The notes beneath the pieces are model-generated. The model was given only the letters and a program-made list of their open reading frames with translations, made no database searches and was not told the origin of the DNA. 64,000 nt of DNA from Macrosoma leucophasiata (Eukaryota > Arthropoda > Insecta > Lepidoptera > Hedylidae): assembly GCA_036365455.1 (NCBI GenBank), contig JAWQUS010000010.1, forward strand, positions 19,702,501 to 19,766,500, read 5' to 3'. Shown here piece after piece: positions 9,901 to 17,094 of this stretch. Each line of letters starts with the position of its first letter. The stretch's first letter is position 1. Position numbers and translations under genes: made by a program.

Positions 9901-12579
9901 AGGAACTAGTTTTACAATCAAGCATCCGTCCTATAAGTTACCTATGATGCAAATTCGTATCCAAAGTTCTCTTGGCCTAAATCTACGCAAAGATATGTAA
10001 ATATACCTAATGCAAAGTTAGTAGTAAGCAAACATAAAAAATCCTTCCTATATAAAAAGATCCCATTAGATCCTTTATAAAGGAAAATAGACAACTGTAT
10101 GTTGTTTTAAAAATTGAATAATCGTACTAATATAAATACGCTTACAGTTACAGCCCACTCTAGGTTTTACCCTGTGTTGTGGGTGCCACATATATGCAAT
10201 ACACGTCGGCTTTGAGTTTGGGTGTATGTGTACTCAGACACAAAGCAAATATTTATTTATTTATTTATTTATTTACACTTTTATGCATATCGTACATACG
10301 GCGGACTTAATGCCACTAGGCATTCTCTTACAGTCAACCTTGGGGTTGTGTGAAATAACTTGTAGGGGTGCAACATAATATAAATATAATAATTAACTAT
10401 TTAAGTATTGAAAAACTAAACTAACTATACAATCAATAAATAAATTGAATACATAATATAGATACATATTTTACATAAAACTACACATATATATGAATAA
10501 AAATATATATTACAATATATAAATAAATATTATAATAACGATGACGATTGTGTGAAACCTAAATCATAAATTAAGTGACCTTAAAAGAAAATCTTTAATA
10601 TAAAATATCTGTAGGCCATTCAAATACTTCTTTCAGTTCTAGGATCGAACGCGCGACTCTTTGTTGTTTCAAACGACTGGACCAACCGGGTCATAATATT
10701 TTGAGAGAACGTCATTACCGTTGTCAAAAGAGAAACGAAATCATGATAATTGTAGACAAAAGTGTAATTTTTCAACCATTAACTACAATGGTAATGAATG
10801 ACCCATATCACCTTTGATGATCGTTGTCAGGGACGTAATCAGCAACGCTGTTCCGTCGGTTGTTGTACGAGCGATGTGGCCTCGCGTCTATGCCCAGCAA
10901 GTTCGCTTCACTAACTGACTTGTTTCGCGAACTCTTCCAATGGGACTCGCCACGAATACCAGCTTGATGCATCGCTACTAATGGTACCCCTGTAGCATGC
11001 TAAAACAGAAAACAGGTACGTTTTGATTAGTAACTCATTATTTAACTGAATCTTATTTTGAAGGTTAATGGTCCTTCGAGCCGGATATTTAATTTATGTA
11101 CCTGATAAGATGGATGTAGATTTTGCATCCTAAAATCTGGATCGGAACGATACTTGCGGCTGTGTTTGTAATTTGTCGATGTTTCGTTGTCTGAACTGTC
11201 ATAGCCTGATGATGTTTCGCGGACTCCACGGCTTTGCCTTTGTATTCTACGACGTGAAAAGAATGGGTTAAAATATGCTTCGTTTTTCGTCCTGATATAT
11301 CGATGCTTTTATTTTTACTCACCTTGGTACAGATTTCATGCCGCTTCCAATAGAAGTTTTTGGTTTGGGCGTACCCGACCTTTGAGAACCATTGTGATTT
11401 GGTGGAAACACTCTAGGTAAACCGAACTTTAAATACGTATACATATTGGAACCGAGGGCTGATCTGAAAGATATAAAAAATAGTATTTTTTTTGAAAATA
11501 AAATTTATTTTTATGATAATTATTTTCTGATAATCCTTCTATTTGTTTTACTCACTTAGGGCCATATCTGGGATGGGAGAGGATGGATTGGACGGTCGTG
11601 TCTCTGAGTTGAAAGTTTCCATACGGCAGAGGGCTTTTGTCTGTACTACCCAAAGCACTGTCCGTGAAGTCGGAATTCAAATTTTGCCTGTAAATAGAAA
11701 TAGGTATGTATACAATAAAATGTGAAATATGCATGTGTAGTAAAATATTACAGAAGGATGGATTTGTCTGAAGTGTGATGAACTTATGTTGTGATAGAAA
11801 TACTAGGATTTCTACCAGTGATTTGCGACTGAGAAATACAAAATAGTTTACACAATTTTGTTCTTTATATGAAAGTAGATATGATAACTTCACAACTTCT
11901 AATATGAACTACAACAACAAGTAGGTATGTTAATATTGTATCCTTGTAGGACCAATTAACATTTATCCCATGACATCATAATGTGAACCTTGATTTTCTC
12001 ATGAGTATTTTATTCTTCGATTGCTACTTACATACGAATGAGAATCCGTCATCTGTTGGTATTTGATATGTGTATAAAGACACGAGTTTTAAAAAGGTCA
12101 GGAGAATAAAATAGACTTAAGTAGAAACACAAACTCGTGATTTAATCGTTAAATCAGCTCCATAATTACATCATGCTTCAAAATAATATGGTAGGTAAAG
12201 ATTTAACACAATATCCAGATACATAAATACATAATTACATGTTCTATCAAGCCTCTGATCGCTTGATATGGATACCTTACGCAGTGATATTAAAGTTATT
12301 TATGTTTGATTGATTTTGGATAAGAGTGGAGTTCCCATACTGTACTAATGACCATTAAAAGCCTTCATCACACATATTGAACCGGGTCGTTCGGGTCGAA
12401 AATGTGTGTGATGATTGTGAAACGCGAGTGTTTTAAAAGCCTTTTGGTTTATTCCATTACCTGTATATGGACCAGGCGTGCAAGTCCTCGGAGTGCATCC
12501 CTCTGGGGTCGTGCATGAGAGGGTTGGAGGGCACGGAGTACCGCCGCTCCCCGCCCAGGCCCAGCGCTGATTGCGACAT
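667..12579 (-). CDS. ABCG8-like half ABC transporter, 15 coding exons, 3' end missing
   Basis: Exons (5' to 3', minus strand): 12579-12461, 11687-11556, 11463-11323, 11246-11102, 10999-10812, 9404-9254, 8305-8150, 7237-7046, 6446-6177, 5422-5305, 4163-3977, 3258-3135, 2188-2024, 1539-1419, 950-667. All introns are GT-AG and every phase matches, giving 831 codons so far. Layout: residues 1-292 polar extension, about 293-540 NBD, about 600 onward ABCG membrane domain. Stretches such as LNGQPV...LRKIVAYVR, YPCPAFKNPSDYYLDL and VGLYSR place it in the ABCG5/ABCG8 clade, nearest ABCG8. Human ABCG8 pairs with ABCG5 as a plasma-membrane sterol exporter; a sterol or lipid role here is inference. Walker A, signature and Walker B are degenerate. 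The sixth membrane helix is absent, so the gene continues past the left edge. Confidence 0.9.
1190..1312 (+). repeat. Dispersed repeat, family D copy 1
   Basis: The segment tcttcacgccaggtccctaa followed by cggggtaggcagagag and ...cattctcttcatacatgcac recurs at 52510-52628 and, shorter, at 62608-62660. The gtaggcagag core is shared with SINE family B, which suggests related tails. No coding potential was seen. Confidence 0.6.
1419..1539 (-). CDS. ABCG8-like exon 14 (membrane domain)
   Basis: Encodes QFLEIWSAILTWLAYLVPSY then AMSGLYAQAPGSFDGFYIYL. The Y-x-M-x-GL pattern is the usual ABCG segment after TM3. Acceptor ttttatttcag, donor TTAG|GTAAAT; the split codon G+GT gives Gly. Confidence 0.9.
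1700..1838. mobile_element. MITE family F, copy 1
   Basis: Terminal inverted repeats pair atggccgaatactcaaacgt with the reverse complement of acgttagagtatttggccgt; the element is about 140 bp. A second copy with the same internal sequence (ctctatcgtttgaacgtgtt) is at 9689-9829. Both lie in introns of the transporter gene. The flanks are compatible with a TA target, but this is not certain. Confidence 0.75.
2024..2188 (-). CDS. ABCG8-like exon 13 (membrane domain)
   Basis: Encodes LTQNDRIGFHYSVMCLTAWP..., then LLWLSVKEASSIRHHVERDI and AVGLYSRTIFILFD. The ERDIAVGLYSR block corresponds to the E-R-x-xx-LYS motif before TM3 in ABCG proteins. Acceptor catttgcag, donor GAT|GTAAGT, 55 whole codons. 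Confidence 0.92.
2588..2906 (-). mobile_element. tRNA-like retroposon flanked by a 13-bp target duplication
   Basis: The sequence caactacatttcc occurs at 2588-2600 and 2894-2906. Between them, on the minus strand, lie about 190 bases, then a tRNA-like core (2704-2632: cttcagtagctcaattggaa ... gcgagttcgagcctcgcctg), then tttttctttccatttttctt and a short A-run. The tRNA-like part is near the 3' end, unlike the usual SINE head position. The 5' end (gcatgtgttaatgcgaaata) recurs near 60422. Confidence 0.7.
3135..3258 (-). CDS. ABCG8-like exon 12 (first membrane helix)
   Basis: Encodes KSLLYTQMTTLSNVITRVLI... to FWDLPSTDPK. It matches the ABCG pattern of a connecting helix followed by TM1 (VLIAALMSIVTGTIF). 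Acceptor ttaactttccag, donor AAG|GTAACT, in phase with exons 11 and 13. Confidence 0.9.
3407..3556. mobile_element. Foldback MITE in the ABCG8-like intron
   Basis: The left half starting ctaagggtgagattcacaga is inverted in the right half ending tctgtgaatctcaccctta, with pairing over most of the 150 bp (for example ttagaactgtca against tgacagttcga). Relatives sit at 60035-60180 and 60181-60374. It has no coding content. Confidence 0.8.
3628..4060 (+). repeat. 153-bp tandem array of exon 11 end, splice donor and intron start
   Basis: The block tctaggagggcgaaggcctg starts at 3671, recurs with one change (tctatgaggg) at 3824, and again at 3977 in the real exon: spacing exactly 153 bp twice. Each unit carries the GC-rich Pro/Ala codons, the GTGAGT donor (minus strand) and about 70 bases of intron. 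A shorter, more diverged piece lies before the first unit at about 3570-3625. All three donors are intact, so three competing 5' splice sites exist. Confidence 0.95.
3977..4163 (-). CDS. ABCG8-like exon 11 (NBD-TMD linker, end tandemly repeated)
   Basis: Encodes DLVTLDELSAAAMLESSGRI..., then a Pro/Ala-rich GC-rich stretch (PPDPPPPAPLPAPAPSHAA) and RLCVQAFALLE. Acceptor caatttgcag; donor GA|GTGAGT, whose TGA would stop translation at once if not spliced. The last roughly 80 bases plus the donor recur downstream at 153-bp spacing. The split codon GA+A joins ALLE to KSLLYTQ. Confidence 0.9.
4345..4640 (-). pseudogene. RTE reverse-transcriptase fragment in an intron
   Basis: The minus strand encodes MNMDKTKIMSNVHVTPTPVM... 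through ...IQLGRAAFGKLWYIFSSDLP, then loses frame. It matches the RTE C-terminal region at 31862-32157 almost base for base. It is truncated at both ends and inserted between exons 10 and 11 of the transporter. A T-run lies at the right edge. Confidence 0.85.
5305..5422 (-). CDS. ABCG8-like exon 10 (end of NBD)
   Basis: Encodes VVLISAGRTMFSGYRRDML..., then ASIDYPCPAFKNPSDYY. The YPCP...NPSDYYLDL block is a hallmark of the ABCG5/ABCG8 clade. Acceptor tttttacag, donor T|GTAAGT; the split codon T+TG gives Leu at the junction. Confidence 0.92.
5534..5796. mobile_element. MITE family G, copy 1
   Basis: Inverted ends: ctacaatacccagcaagaaa at the left and ttgttgggtactgtag at the right, pairing with few mismatches. 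The body contains gaaagagacaatcggctt and cgaaagagataacgctc. Two more copies are at 50751-51003 and 55140-55384, so this is a true family of about 250-265 bp. Confidence 0.8.
6177..6446 (-). CDS. ABCG8-like exon 9 (degenerate signature and Walker B)
   Basis: Encodes INLLIEELGLEQVRDTNVG..., then the signature position (about residues 429-433) as LTRSE rather than LSGGE, followed by IRRLNVACQLLLD. Walker B is VLILDQP with Gln at about residue 454 where the catalytic Glu belongs, and the D-loop region is KEMD. The H-loop His is retained in MSLHPPTYEIF. Acceptor ttggcttccag, donor AAA|GTAAGT, 90 whole codons. Confidence 0.92.
6775..6912 (+). mobile_element. SINE-like family A, degraded copy
   Basis: Contains atggtagtgttcagcagtat, gtggcaacgcatctacgttt and ataggctgcagtgt in the order seen in the full copies at 7271-7560 and 20219-20492. 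It is incomplete at both ends. Confidence 0.55.
6950..6995 (+). repeat. Decayed copy of the ABCG8-like exon 8 start
   Basis: The stretch tttgcccgttaaaaactatg followed by tcatgtgatt resembles the acceptor-proximal end of exon 8 (gctgcccgttgaggactatg, tcacctgat, at about 7203-7231). It lies in the next intron about 245 bp away in the same orientation and has several substitutions. It looks like a partial local duplication; no open frame remains. Confidence 0.55.
7046..7237 (-). CDS. ABCG8-like exon 8 (NBD, Q-loop region)
   Basis: Encodes KLSGDIVLNGQPVASSTLRK..., then IVAYVRKDTSLCPSMTVEHT, ending ...RIKMDDRDR. This is the ABCG segment after Walker A: the LSGxIxLNG strand, then YVRKD in the Q-loop region, where the usual Gln is replaced by Lys. 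Acceptor gtttcgcag, donor CGG|GTAAAT, 64 whole codons. Confidence 0.9.
7271..7562 (+). mobile_element. SINE-like family A, near full copy
   Basis: Runs from gagctacagtgacggagctc through cgctaaatggtagtgt, tttccggcacagaggcataa and ggctgcagtcatcacttaac to gcttgtttgccacttcca. Other copies end in an A-run (for example 20489-20500), which shows poly(A) retroposition. This copy has about 20 extra bases around 7345. It lies between exons 7 and 8. Confidence 0.75.
7780..8010 (+). repeat. Dispersed repeat, family H copy 1
   Basis: Begins with a T-run and ttatgtcaaaggattgacag, continues gccacctgatggaaagtgg and gagttgccaacgcgctgcca, and ends near cacgttctgggcaggaatg. Copies lie at 13424-13652 and, degraded, at 61925-62065. 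The T-run start suggests a retroposon inserted in the minus orientation. The 91-codon open frame here is part of the repeat, not a gene. Confidence 0.65.
8150..8305 (-). CDS. ABCG8-like exon 7 (start of NBD, degenerate Walker A)
   Basis: Encodes VNSLEITSPENKSTLLVSGL... to ...LLDVLAGARK. The P-loop position (about residues 325-334) reads LATSQYEATG instead of a GxxGxGK[ST] loop. The Walker A lysine and most glycines are gone, while the flanking SFEVKSGEILAVL and LLDVLAG are kept. Human ABCG8 also has a non-canonical loop here, but this one is further eroded. Confidence 0.9.
8340..8420 (+). mobile_element. SINE-like family A, 3' remnant
   Basis: The words gtagcaacgcatctg and caatagactgcattca follow the family A order but are diverged. 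The remnant sits immediately upstream of exon 7 on the minus strand. Confidence 0.35.
8425..9180. other. Intron DNA without recognisable features
   Basis: AT-rich sequence between exons 6 and 7 of the transporter. A short direct duplication (ataatataaaaacgaaaat) lies near 8445-8478. I see no exon, repeat family member or RNA gene. Confidence 0.5.
9254..9404 (-). CDS. ABCG8-like exon 6 (N-terminal extension)
   Basis: Encodes YMMASSHLGGRMSKAGSHMS... to ...SAYIYPNYY between the acceptor tgcttgctcag and the donor TAT|GTGAGT. It is the last piece of the 292-residue extension and joins the NBD-starting exon in phase 0. Two overlapping open frames cover this stretch, and only this one fits the splice phases. 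Confidence 0.82.
9689..9829. mobile_element. MITE family F, copy 2
   Basis: Same terminal repeats and body as the copy at 1700-1838. It begins atggccgaatactcaaacgt and ends gtttgagcatttggccgtaa. It lies upstream of exon 6 in the intron of the ABCG8-like gene. Confidence 0.75.
10141..10250 (-). mobile_element. Lepidopteran-type SINE tail fragment
   Basis: The stretch ccctgtgttgtgggtgccac followed by caatacacgtcggc and a tttatttattt run is, reverse-complemented, the tail of a common lepidopteran tRNA-derived SINE. A plus-strand relative with its head is at 59135-59345. Confidence 0.5.
10250..10610 (-). mobile_element. CR1-like LINE 3' end fragment
   Basis: After a (tttatt)n run, tacggcggacttaatgccac followed by taggcattctcttacagtca matches the 3' end of the LINE at 41040-41160 (ggcggacttaacgctaaaag). 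Only the untranslated tail is present. It lies between exons 5 and 6 of the transporter. Confidence 0.6.
10812..10999 (-). CDS. ABCG8-like exon 5 (N-terminal extension)
   Basis: Encodes HATGVPLVAMHQAGIRGES... to ...NSVADYVPDNDHQ, with the last codon (AG+T, Ser) split. The acceptor is ctgttttag and the donor AAG|GTGATA. The basic run HWKSSRNKSVS is followed by RPHRSYNNRRN. Length is 188 bp. Confidence 0.83.
11102..11246 (-). CDS. ABCG8-like exon 4 (N-terminal extension)
   Basis: Encodes IQRQSRGVRETSSGYDSSDN... to ...FRMQNLHPSYQ between the acceptor cgtcgtag and the donor CAG|GTACAT. A longer open frame overlaps it, but only this frame joins exons 3 and 5 in phase. The segment is Ser/Arg/Asp-rich and could be a phosphorylated linker; that is inference. 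Confidence 0.83.
11323..11463 (-). CDS. ABCG8-like exon 3 (N-terminal extension)
   Basis: Encodes SALGSNMYTYLKFGLPRVF... to ...GSGMKSVPR between the acceptor atctttcag and the donor AAG|GTGAGT. It is rich in Ser, Gly, Pro and Lys and probably disordered. It is 141 bp long with start and end phases matching its neighbours. Confidence 0.83.
11556..11687 (-). CDS. ABCG8-like exon 2 (N-terminal extension)
   Basis: Encodes QNLNSDFTDSALGSTDKSP... to ...SHPRYGPK. It is bounded by the acceptor tatttacag and the donor CTAA|GTGAGT. Its phases fit exon 1 and exon 3. The segment is polar with no membrane helix, so it belongs to the cytosolic N-terminal region ahead of the NBD. Confidence 0.85.
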
Positions 12580-12589
12580 CCTAATGACA
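12461..12589 (-). CDS. ABCG8-like exon 1 (start codon)
   Basis: The start ATG is at 12579-12577, ten bases inside the exon after the acceptor tttttcctcag. It encodes MSQSALGLGG... ending ...EDLHAWSIYR, with the last codon split 2+1 across the intron. No in-frame ATG lies further upstream within the exon. The donor is AG|GTAATG. The tail HAWSIYR joins directly to QNLNSDF in the next exon. Confidence 0.85.
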
Positions 12590-12907
12590 CTGAGGAAAAA
12601 AAAATGAATACATCGCTAGGATGTCAACTGCTAATACAAGTGATAACAAAGCTCCTGATAAATGAAGATTTTCTTTAGCTTATCTATTACAAATAAACAT
12701 ATATTTCATTATCTGCCAAATTAAAACAGACATGGTTCTACTAGTGGTAGAATTCCAGTGGTTGGGCCTTGCGTTGCAAGTCATGCGGTAGTGCCTTCGC
12801 CCTCGTGTTAGGGACACGAAAATATATTTTTTTAAAAATAAAAATCGTTTATTTCAGGTTATTTTACCCATAGTAATAAAACATTAGAAAAATTTCAAAA
12901 CAGAAAA

Positions 12908-13110
12908 ATTATAAAGTACATGGCAAACAAGCATGCAGTTCACATTGATGTAAAGTGATGACTGCAGCCTGTAGACACCCACGCAAAGACCAAGGTCAGA
13001 ATGCAAATGCGTTACCACTCCTGAGGCCTAAGGTGTTATGCCTCTGTGCCGGAAATTACGGTGCTGATGGTGCCTACGCCCGCGAGCTCCGTCACTGGAG
13101 CTCTACAACC
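12908..13110 (-). mobile_element. SINE-like family A, truncated copy
   Basis: The minus strand follows family A from gagctccgtcactggagct (right) to gtttgccatgtactttata (left), missing the middle segment around the tggtagtgttcagcac motif. It lies between the candidate leader exon and exon 1. Confidence 0.7.
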
Positions 13111-13195
13111 AGTAAAAAGTCTTGAGGGATTGACTGATCTCTAATGAAATTTACCATCCATAGTTAATAAATAATAAATAACATAAAGAACTAAC

Positions 13196-13276
13196 CGTGA
13201 TCACGCCATGAAGTGACGGCAGTCCCCTGCTTTCGTCAACCTGTTCATGTTGAGCTAGGTCTCTTTCATTGTTTAC
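13196..13276 (-). other. Possible 5' untranslated exon of the ABCG8-like gene
   Basis: An 81-bp block has an acceptor (tttgttacag) and a donor (ACG|GTTAGT) upstream of coding exon 1. Spliced to exon 1 it cannot extend the main reading frame: the frame that joins in phase contains a TGA. It holds two short upstream ORFs (ATG followed by three sense codons, and one of about 13). It is either a leader exon or a chance pair of splice sites. Confidence 0.35.
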
Positions 13277-13423
13277 CTGTAACAAACAAAAATTGGTATT
13301 GTAATTGACTGACTGCACTAGCGGAAGATCTTAAGCTCCTATTGTTAGTGAGCAGAGGGGTCCTCACTTCCCGATGCCAAGATAATAAATGTATGAAATT
13401 GACTATTAAATTATAAACTATTT

Positions 13424-13652
13424 TGTTTTTTTATGTCAAAGGATTGACAGACAAGCAGATGGATTACCTAACGGAAAGTGGTAACCGTCTCCTATGAACA
13501 TTTGTAACATCAGGGGAGAGGCCAATACGCTGCCAGCCCTGAAGGACTCTTTTGACGCCTGTGTTGAAGAACCCCATATTGTAGCGCCGGGGGAACACCT
13601 CAGATGGAAGCTCGTTCCACAATTTGCACGTTCTGGACAGGAATTAACCTTA
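13424..13652 (+). repeat. Dispersed repeat, family H copy 2
   Basis: Starts ttatgtcaaaggattgacag and contains caggggagaggccaatacgc and cacgttctggacaggaatt. It is colinear with 7780-8010 and lies just upstream of the transporter 5' end. Confidence 0.65.
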
Positions 13653-13663
13653 TAATTAGATTG

Positions 13664-13975
13664 TTTATTTATTTAATACTTTATTGCCACAATCTCTACT
13701 TCCCCCTATTAATATTATGAATGCGAAAGTAACTCTGACTGTGTGTCTGTTACCTTTTCACGTCCAAACGACTGAACCGATTTAATGAAATTTGTTACAG
13801 AGATAGAGCTAACTTTGTGAAAGAACATAAATAACTTAGTTATTTATAAAACGACATCCACGCGGGCGATACCGCGGACAACAGCTAGTATAAATTGACA
13901 AACGGCGAACTTAACGCTAAAAGCGCTCTTTTCCAGTTAACCATCGGGAGTCTAGAGAGCTATCTGAGCGCACAA
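13664..13975 (-). mobile_element. CR1-like LINE tail, split by a Helitron
   Basis: The outer pieces, tttattgccacaa and tataaattgacaaacggcga then acttaacgctaaaagcgctc, are contiguous in the related LINE tail at 41055-41130. The interruption is the 196-bp element at 13693-13888. Confidence 0.7.
13693..13888 (+). mobile_element. Non-autonomous Helitron inserted between A and T
   Basis: Begins TC (tctctacttccccctattaa) and ends ...acaacagctag, that is CTAG, fitting the CTRR rule. A short GC hairpin (cgcgg-gcgata-ccgcg) lies about 10 bases from the 3' end. Removing it restores cacaa|tataaa, as in the intact LINE tail at 41062, so it entered between A and T without a target duplication. These are the Helitron hallmarks. 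Confidence 0.8.
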
Positions 13976-14277
13976 CAGTTATAGAAGAAAATTAAAAAAC
14001 AAAAGTTTTATTAATCAGTAGTCTAGTGGTAGCAAGTCACTACTGCTGAGTTCGGGTGCCGTGGATTTGATTTACGGGCTGCCGACCCAGAAATCAAATC
14101 CACACGACGGTAAATGCGACTGGGATTTTTCAATTTTCAGTAAGTTGGGTAACTTACTGAAAATTTAAAAATCCCAGTCCCAGTGTGCCACTTTCGGAAT
14201 TTGGTCTTGTGCCCGGAGATGTCAATAGACTCGAATCGCCACTTATTACATGCCTAGGTCAAAACGTTACTGGTACA

Positions 14278-14520
14278 TCGTGGATCGTCATCGTTATTTC
14301 AGCCGAAAGACATCCACTGCAGGCAAGTGCCTCCTCCAAAGATTGCCACAACGAATGGTTCTGGGCCGTCCTCAGCCAGCGATTTCTCGCAACTTTCACA
14401 CCATGTTATTGGTCCTCGTGGGAAGCCTGCCAACGCTTCATCTTCCGTGGAGACTTCGAGAATTGTGGAAGTTTGCACATAATTATGCTCGAACTGCCTA
14501 CTCCTTCGGGATGATAGGTG
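14278..14520 (-). mobile_element. RTE 3' end fragment
   Basis: The text tttcagccgaaagacatcca followed by ctgcaggcaagtgcctcctc and cgaatggttctgggccgtcc matches the RTE 3' end at 31481-31600 with many substitutions. The two overlapping plus-strand open frames here are its reverse side and not genes. Confidence 0.75.
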
Positions 14521-14699
14521 TGAAGTTGCGTTATATTACCCTGTTTAACAAGGTTTATGTCACAAAGATATTAAACCTATGATTTATATTTGGCAACAAA
14601 AAAAAGTTGACCTCTCGTAGTTACCATGACATAATTGACATAGGCTGTATCCGATTCGACAGCCGTCTGGCGGATCGGATGTGTGGAGGCCCCGTTTGC

Positions 14700-14929
14700 G
14701 TCACCGATAGGGTTGCCAATTAGATATACGTAACGTACGTAACTTCACGCCTGTAATCCCCGAAGGGGTAGGCAGAGGTAAATGCATGCATTCAATCATA
14801 CATGCAAACACCCACGACTCGCCGGTTACGTTTTGGCCCATGTAACAGGTGGCGAACCTGTTGCCATCTCCAGGCACATTACCAAACTCCGGGGTACTGG
14901 GGTCACCGATAGGGTTGCCAATTAGATAT
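14700..14929 (-). mobile_element. 5'-truncated SINE family B with 28-bp target duplication
   Basis: A perfect 28-base direct repeat (gtcaccgatagggttgccaa, then ttagatat) occupies 14700-14727 and 14902-14929. The 174 bp between them are the 3' part of SINE family B in minus orientation; the tRNA-like head is missing. The perfect flanks suggest a fairly recent insertion. The duplication is longer than usual. Confidence 0.85.
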
Positions 14930-15049
14930 GTTCTAGCAAAATAAAGAACGTAAATGACAATAGGAGAAGGATATTAGTAAATAGGGAGGTTGCTCTAACA
15001 ACTTTTTTCCTATTTTGTCTATTGCATACTGCGTTACTTTTTTATGTCA

Positions 15050-15312
15050 TTACTCTAGCCAAAAGACGTCCACTGCTGGACAAAGCCTTTCTCCAAAGAC
15101 AACAGAGTTATGCGTCATTTGGGGAAAATATGCCATAATGCCACGCTTGGCAGGCGGATTGGCGATCGCAGTAGCGGCAGTTTTATCGCGGGACGCTGCT
15201 GCCCATTCCGCGTTATTATATTTGACCGCTATTGCTCGGTTGGCTGACTGCACTAGTGGAAGAATTCTCTACCAGTAGAAGAAAATTCTTCCGCTAGTGG
15301 GGCGGTGGGGTC
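15050..15312 (-). mobile_element. Internally deleted RTE derivative
   Basis: On the minus strand, the 5' untranslated end of the RTE (hairpin-forming ccgctagtg... / ...gaagaattc, then the GC-rich gccaatccgcc region ending before cccaaatgacg) is joined directly to the RTE 3' end (tttggagaaaggctttgtcc to gtggacgtcttttggct). The full RTE at 31.5-37.3 kb has both ends about 5 kb apart. The whole coding region is deleted, giving a SINE-sized unit of about 260 bp. Confidence 0.75.
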
Positions 15313-15359
15313 GTCACGTCCCGACGCCAGACGACTTTTTTATGTAGGCTTACCAAAAA

Positions 15360-15560
15360 GTGACGATAAAAACAGTGATGTTAACTATTTAAATAGGTTT
15401 TGCCGGCAAGCTCGGACGCGCAGTTCCGTTTTCCGTAAGATATAGTGATCCCCTACACTCCCCAAGAAACCTACATGGAAAATGATACCTTTCTAATTCA
15501 GTAGTTTCGGCTGCGCGTTGTTATTGTACTCGGTCAGTAATCGTCGAAAAATCGTATTTG
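15360..15560 (+). repeat. Dispersed lepidopteran-type repeat
   Basis: Contains cctacactccccaagaaacc followed by tacatggaaaatgatacctt and agtagtttcggctgcgcgtt, a phrase typical of abundant lepidopteran dispersed repeats. The assignment is from memory of such repeats. No ORF. Confidence 0.4.
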
Positions 15561-15954
15561 GACTATACTTCTAATCAGAAACCTCAGCTTAGCAGTGGTG
15601 GCGTAATATCACTACGCCACAGAAGCAATTAAATTCATTAGTGTGGTTGACAACCCTAGTCACACATCCGGACGACCGGACGTCACCGCGACGATAGACC
15701 GCATCAATCGCCTCATCTCATTGTTTGTGTTACGCAAAATATAGGGTTCGCAACTGTGATTTCTCTTTATTAGAGGATCAAGAGCGAAGGAAGGACAGCC
15801 AATTGGGCCGTGCCCACCTTACCGGTGTAGTCTGGTGCCCACCCCAACTACCTACTATGAATTAAGATTGAATATGCTATAATCGCTATACATATGCAGG
15901 GGAGGCACCCCCCTGGAAAACATCTTTCGATGATCCATAAGAAGGTAATCGAAA

Positions 15955-16075
15955 TTAATGTAATTTCCGGCACAGACGCATAACACCTTAGGCCTCAGAG
16001 GCGATGCGTTACTTCTGGTCATCACAACATCAATATGAACTGCATGCCTGTTTGCCACTTTTATTACATTAAAAA
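15955..16075 (+). mobile_element. SINE-like family A, internally deleted copy
   Basis: Carries tttccggcacagacgcataa and accttaggcctcag, then jumps to catcaatatgaactgcatgc and gtttgccacttttattacat. The middle is missing. Confidence 0.6.
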
Positions 16076-16079
16076 AAAT

Positions 16080-17090
16080 CGAAAGCTATGGAAATAGATT
16101 GATTGCATCCATAAAACCTACATAAATACTTTTTTTTTTCCAAAATATTTAATTATAATCATAATATGTACCTACCCAATGAAAATTAGCGTTTTAAAAC
16201 CATCTATTCGCTACGCAGCTTTATGTAAAAATTAGAAGTAGTAGAGTCTACGTCCTTAGCAAAAATTATCTAGTTCATCAGTGATTAACTAGATAATATA
16301 ATAGTTCATTATTTACCTAAAAAACTTTGTTCCAAGAACGAGTTAGACTTGAAAGAAGTTGCGAGTTCAAAAGAAATTATAGAAAAACGATAACTTCGGT
16401 CGTGGTCAGCATTTGTAGCTTGTCAGATGATAATTACGTATGACGTGATAAATCCATAAGAACAATAAATCCTACGTCTAATTATCTCAAGATCCGGAGA
16501 ACCAAAAAACCGATCAAGTGCGAGCTCGATTTACTCACGAAGAGTTCCGTGACTCGAGCGTTATTTAAATAAATTTCTTAATCCCATAGCTTCTTTGTTG
16601 TAAAAAAAAGCAAATAAGGCGGACTTTGTGTTGTAAGAAACACTCTTGTAGGTACTGAAAGAACGAAGCTGACGAACGACGACTAAGTTTGTATATCCCG
16701 CTTTATATACTTAGATACCCATTAAATCAAAAACCTAACTAGCGAATCGTGGATGTTTGCATGTAGATAAACTTGCAGACATGCATTCATCTCTGCCTGC
16801 CCCTTCGGAGACACAGGCGTGAAGTAACATACTTTAAGTAATATTCTTAAAAGTGTATTCTGGGATATATGTGGGATATATCCCAGAATCAGAGATGGCG
16901 ATACACTGAGTCCCATCTAACTCCGAAAAGCAAGAAGATGAAGGAACAAAACCTTGAACTAGACCTCTAAAAACTAAATTCTTGCCAAGTAGATCTAATA
17001 GCAGCCCGTGAGATAACATTGTTCTTAACTCAGATGCATATCACACGATCGTATTTAGTGAAAATAACGTAACACAAAATAGTAATGGTG
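16080..17090. other. Unassigned AT-rich region with one short palindrome
   Basis: No gene or known repeat seen. An inverted repeat ctgggatatatg/tgggatatatcccag lies at about 16860-16887. A 61-codon minus-strand open frame (17019-16834) starts MLSHGLLLDLLGKN and is recognisable as nothing; it is not flanked by convincing splice sites. Confidence 0.4.
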
Positions 17091-17094
17091 ATGG

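Noticed and set aside
14185..14582. Two overlapping plus-strand ORFs of about 110 codons
   Set aside because: They run antisense to an RTE 3' end fragment.
14640..15740. Possible large inverted-repeat element with ends ggatgtgtg...tagggttgcc and gacaaccctagtcacacatcc
   Set aside because: The similarity of the two ends is short and interrupted; I could not show it exceeds chance.
16834..17019. 61-codon minus-strand ORF (LLLDLLGKNLVFRG...)
   Set aside because: No splice sites, no recognisable family, and it ends in a short palindrome; too weak to call.
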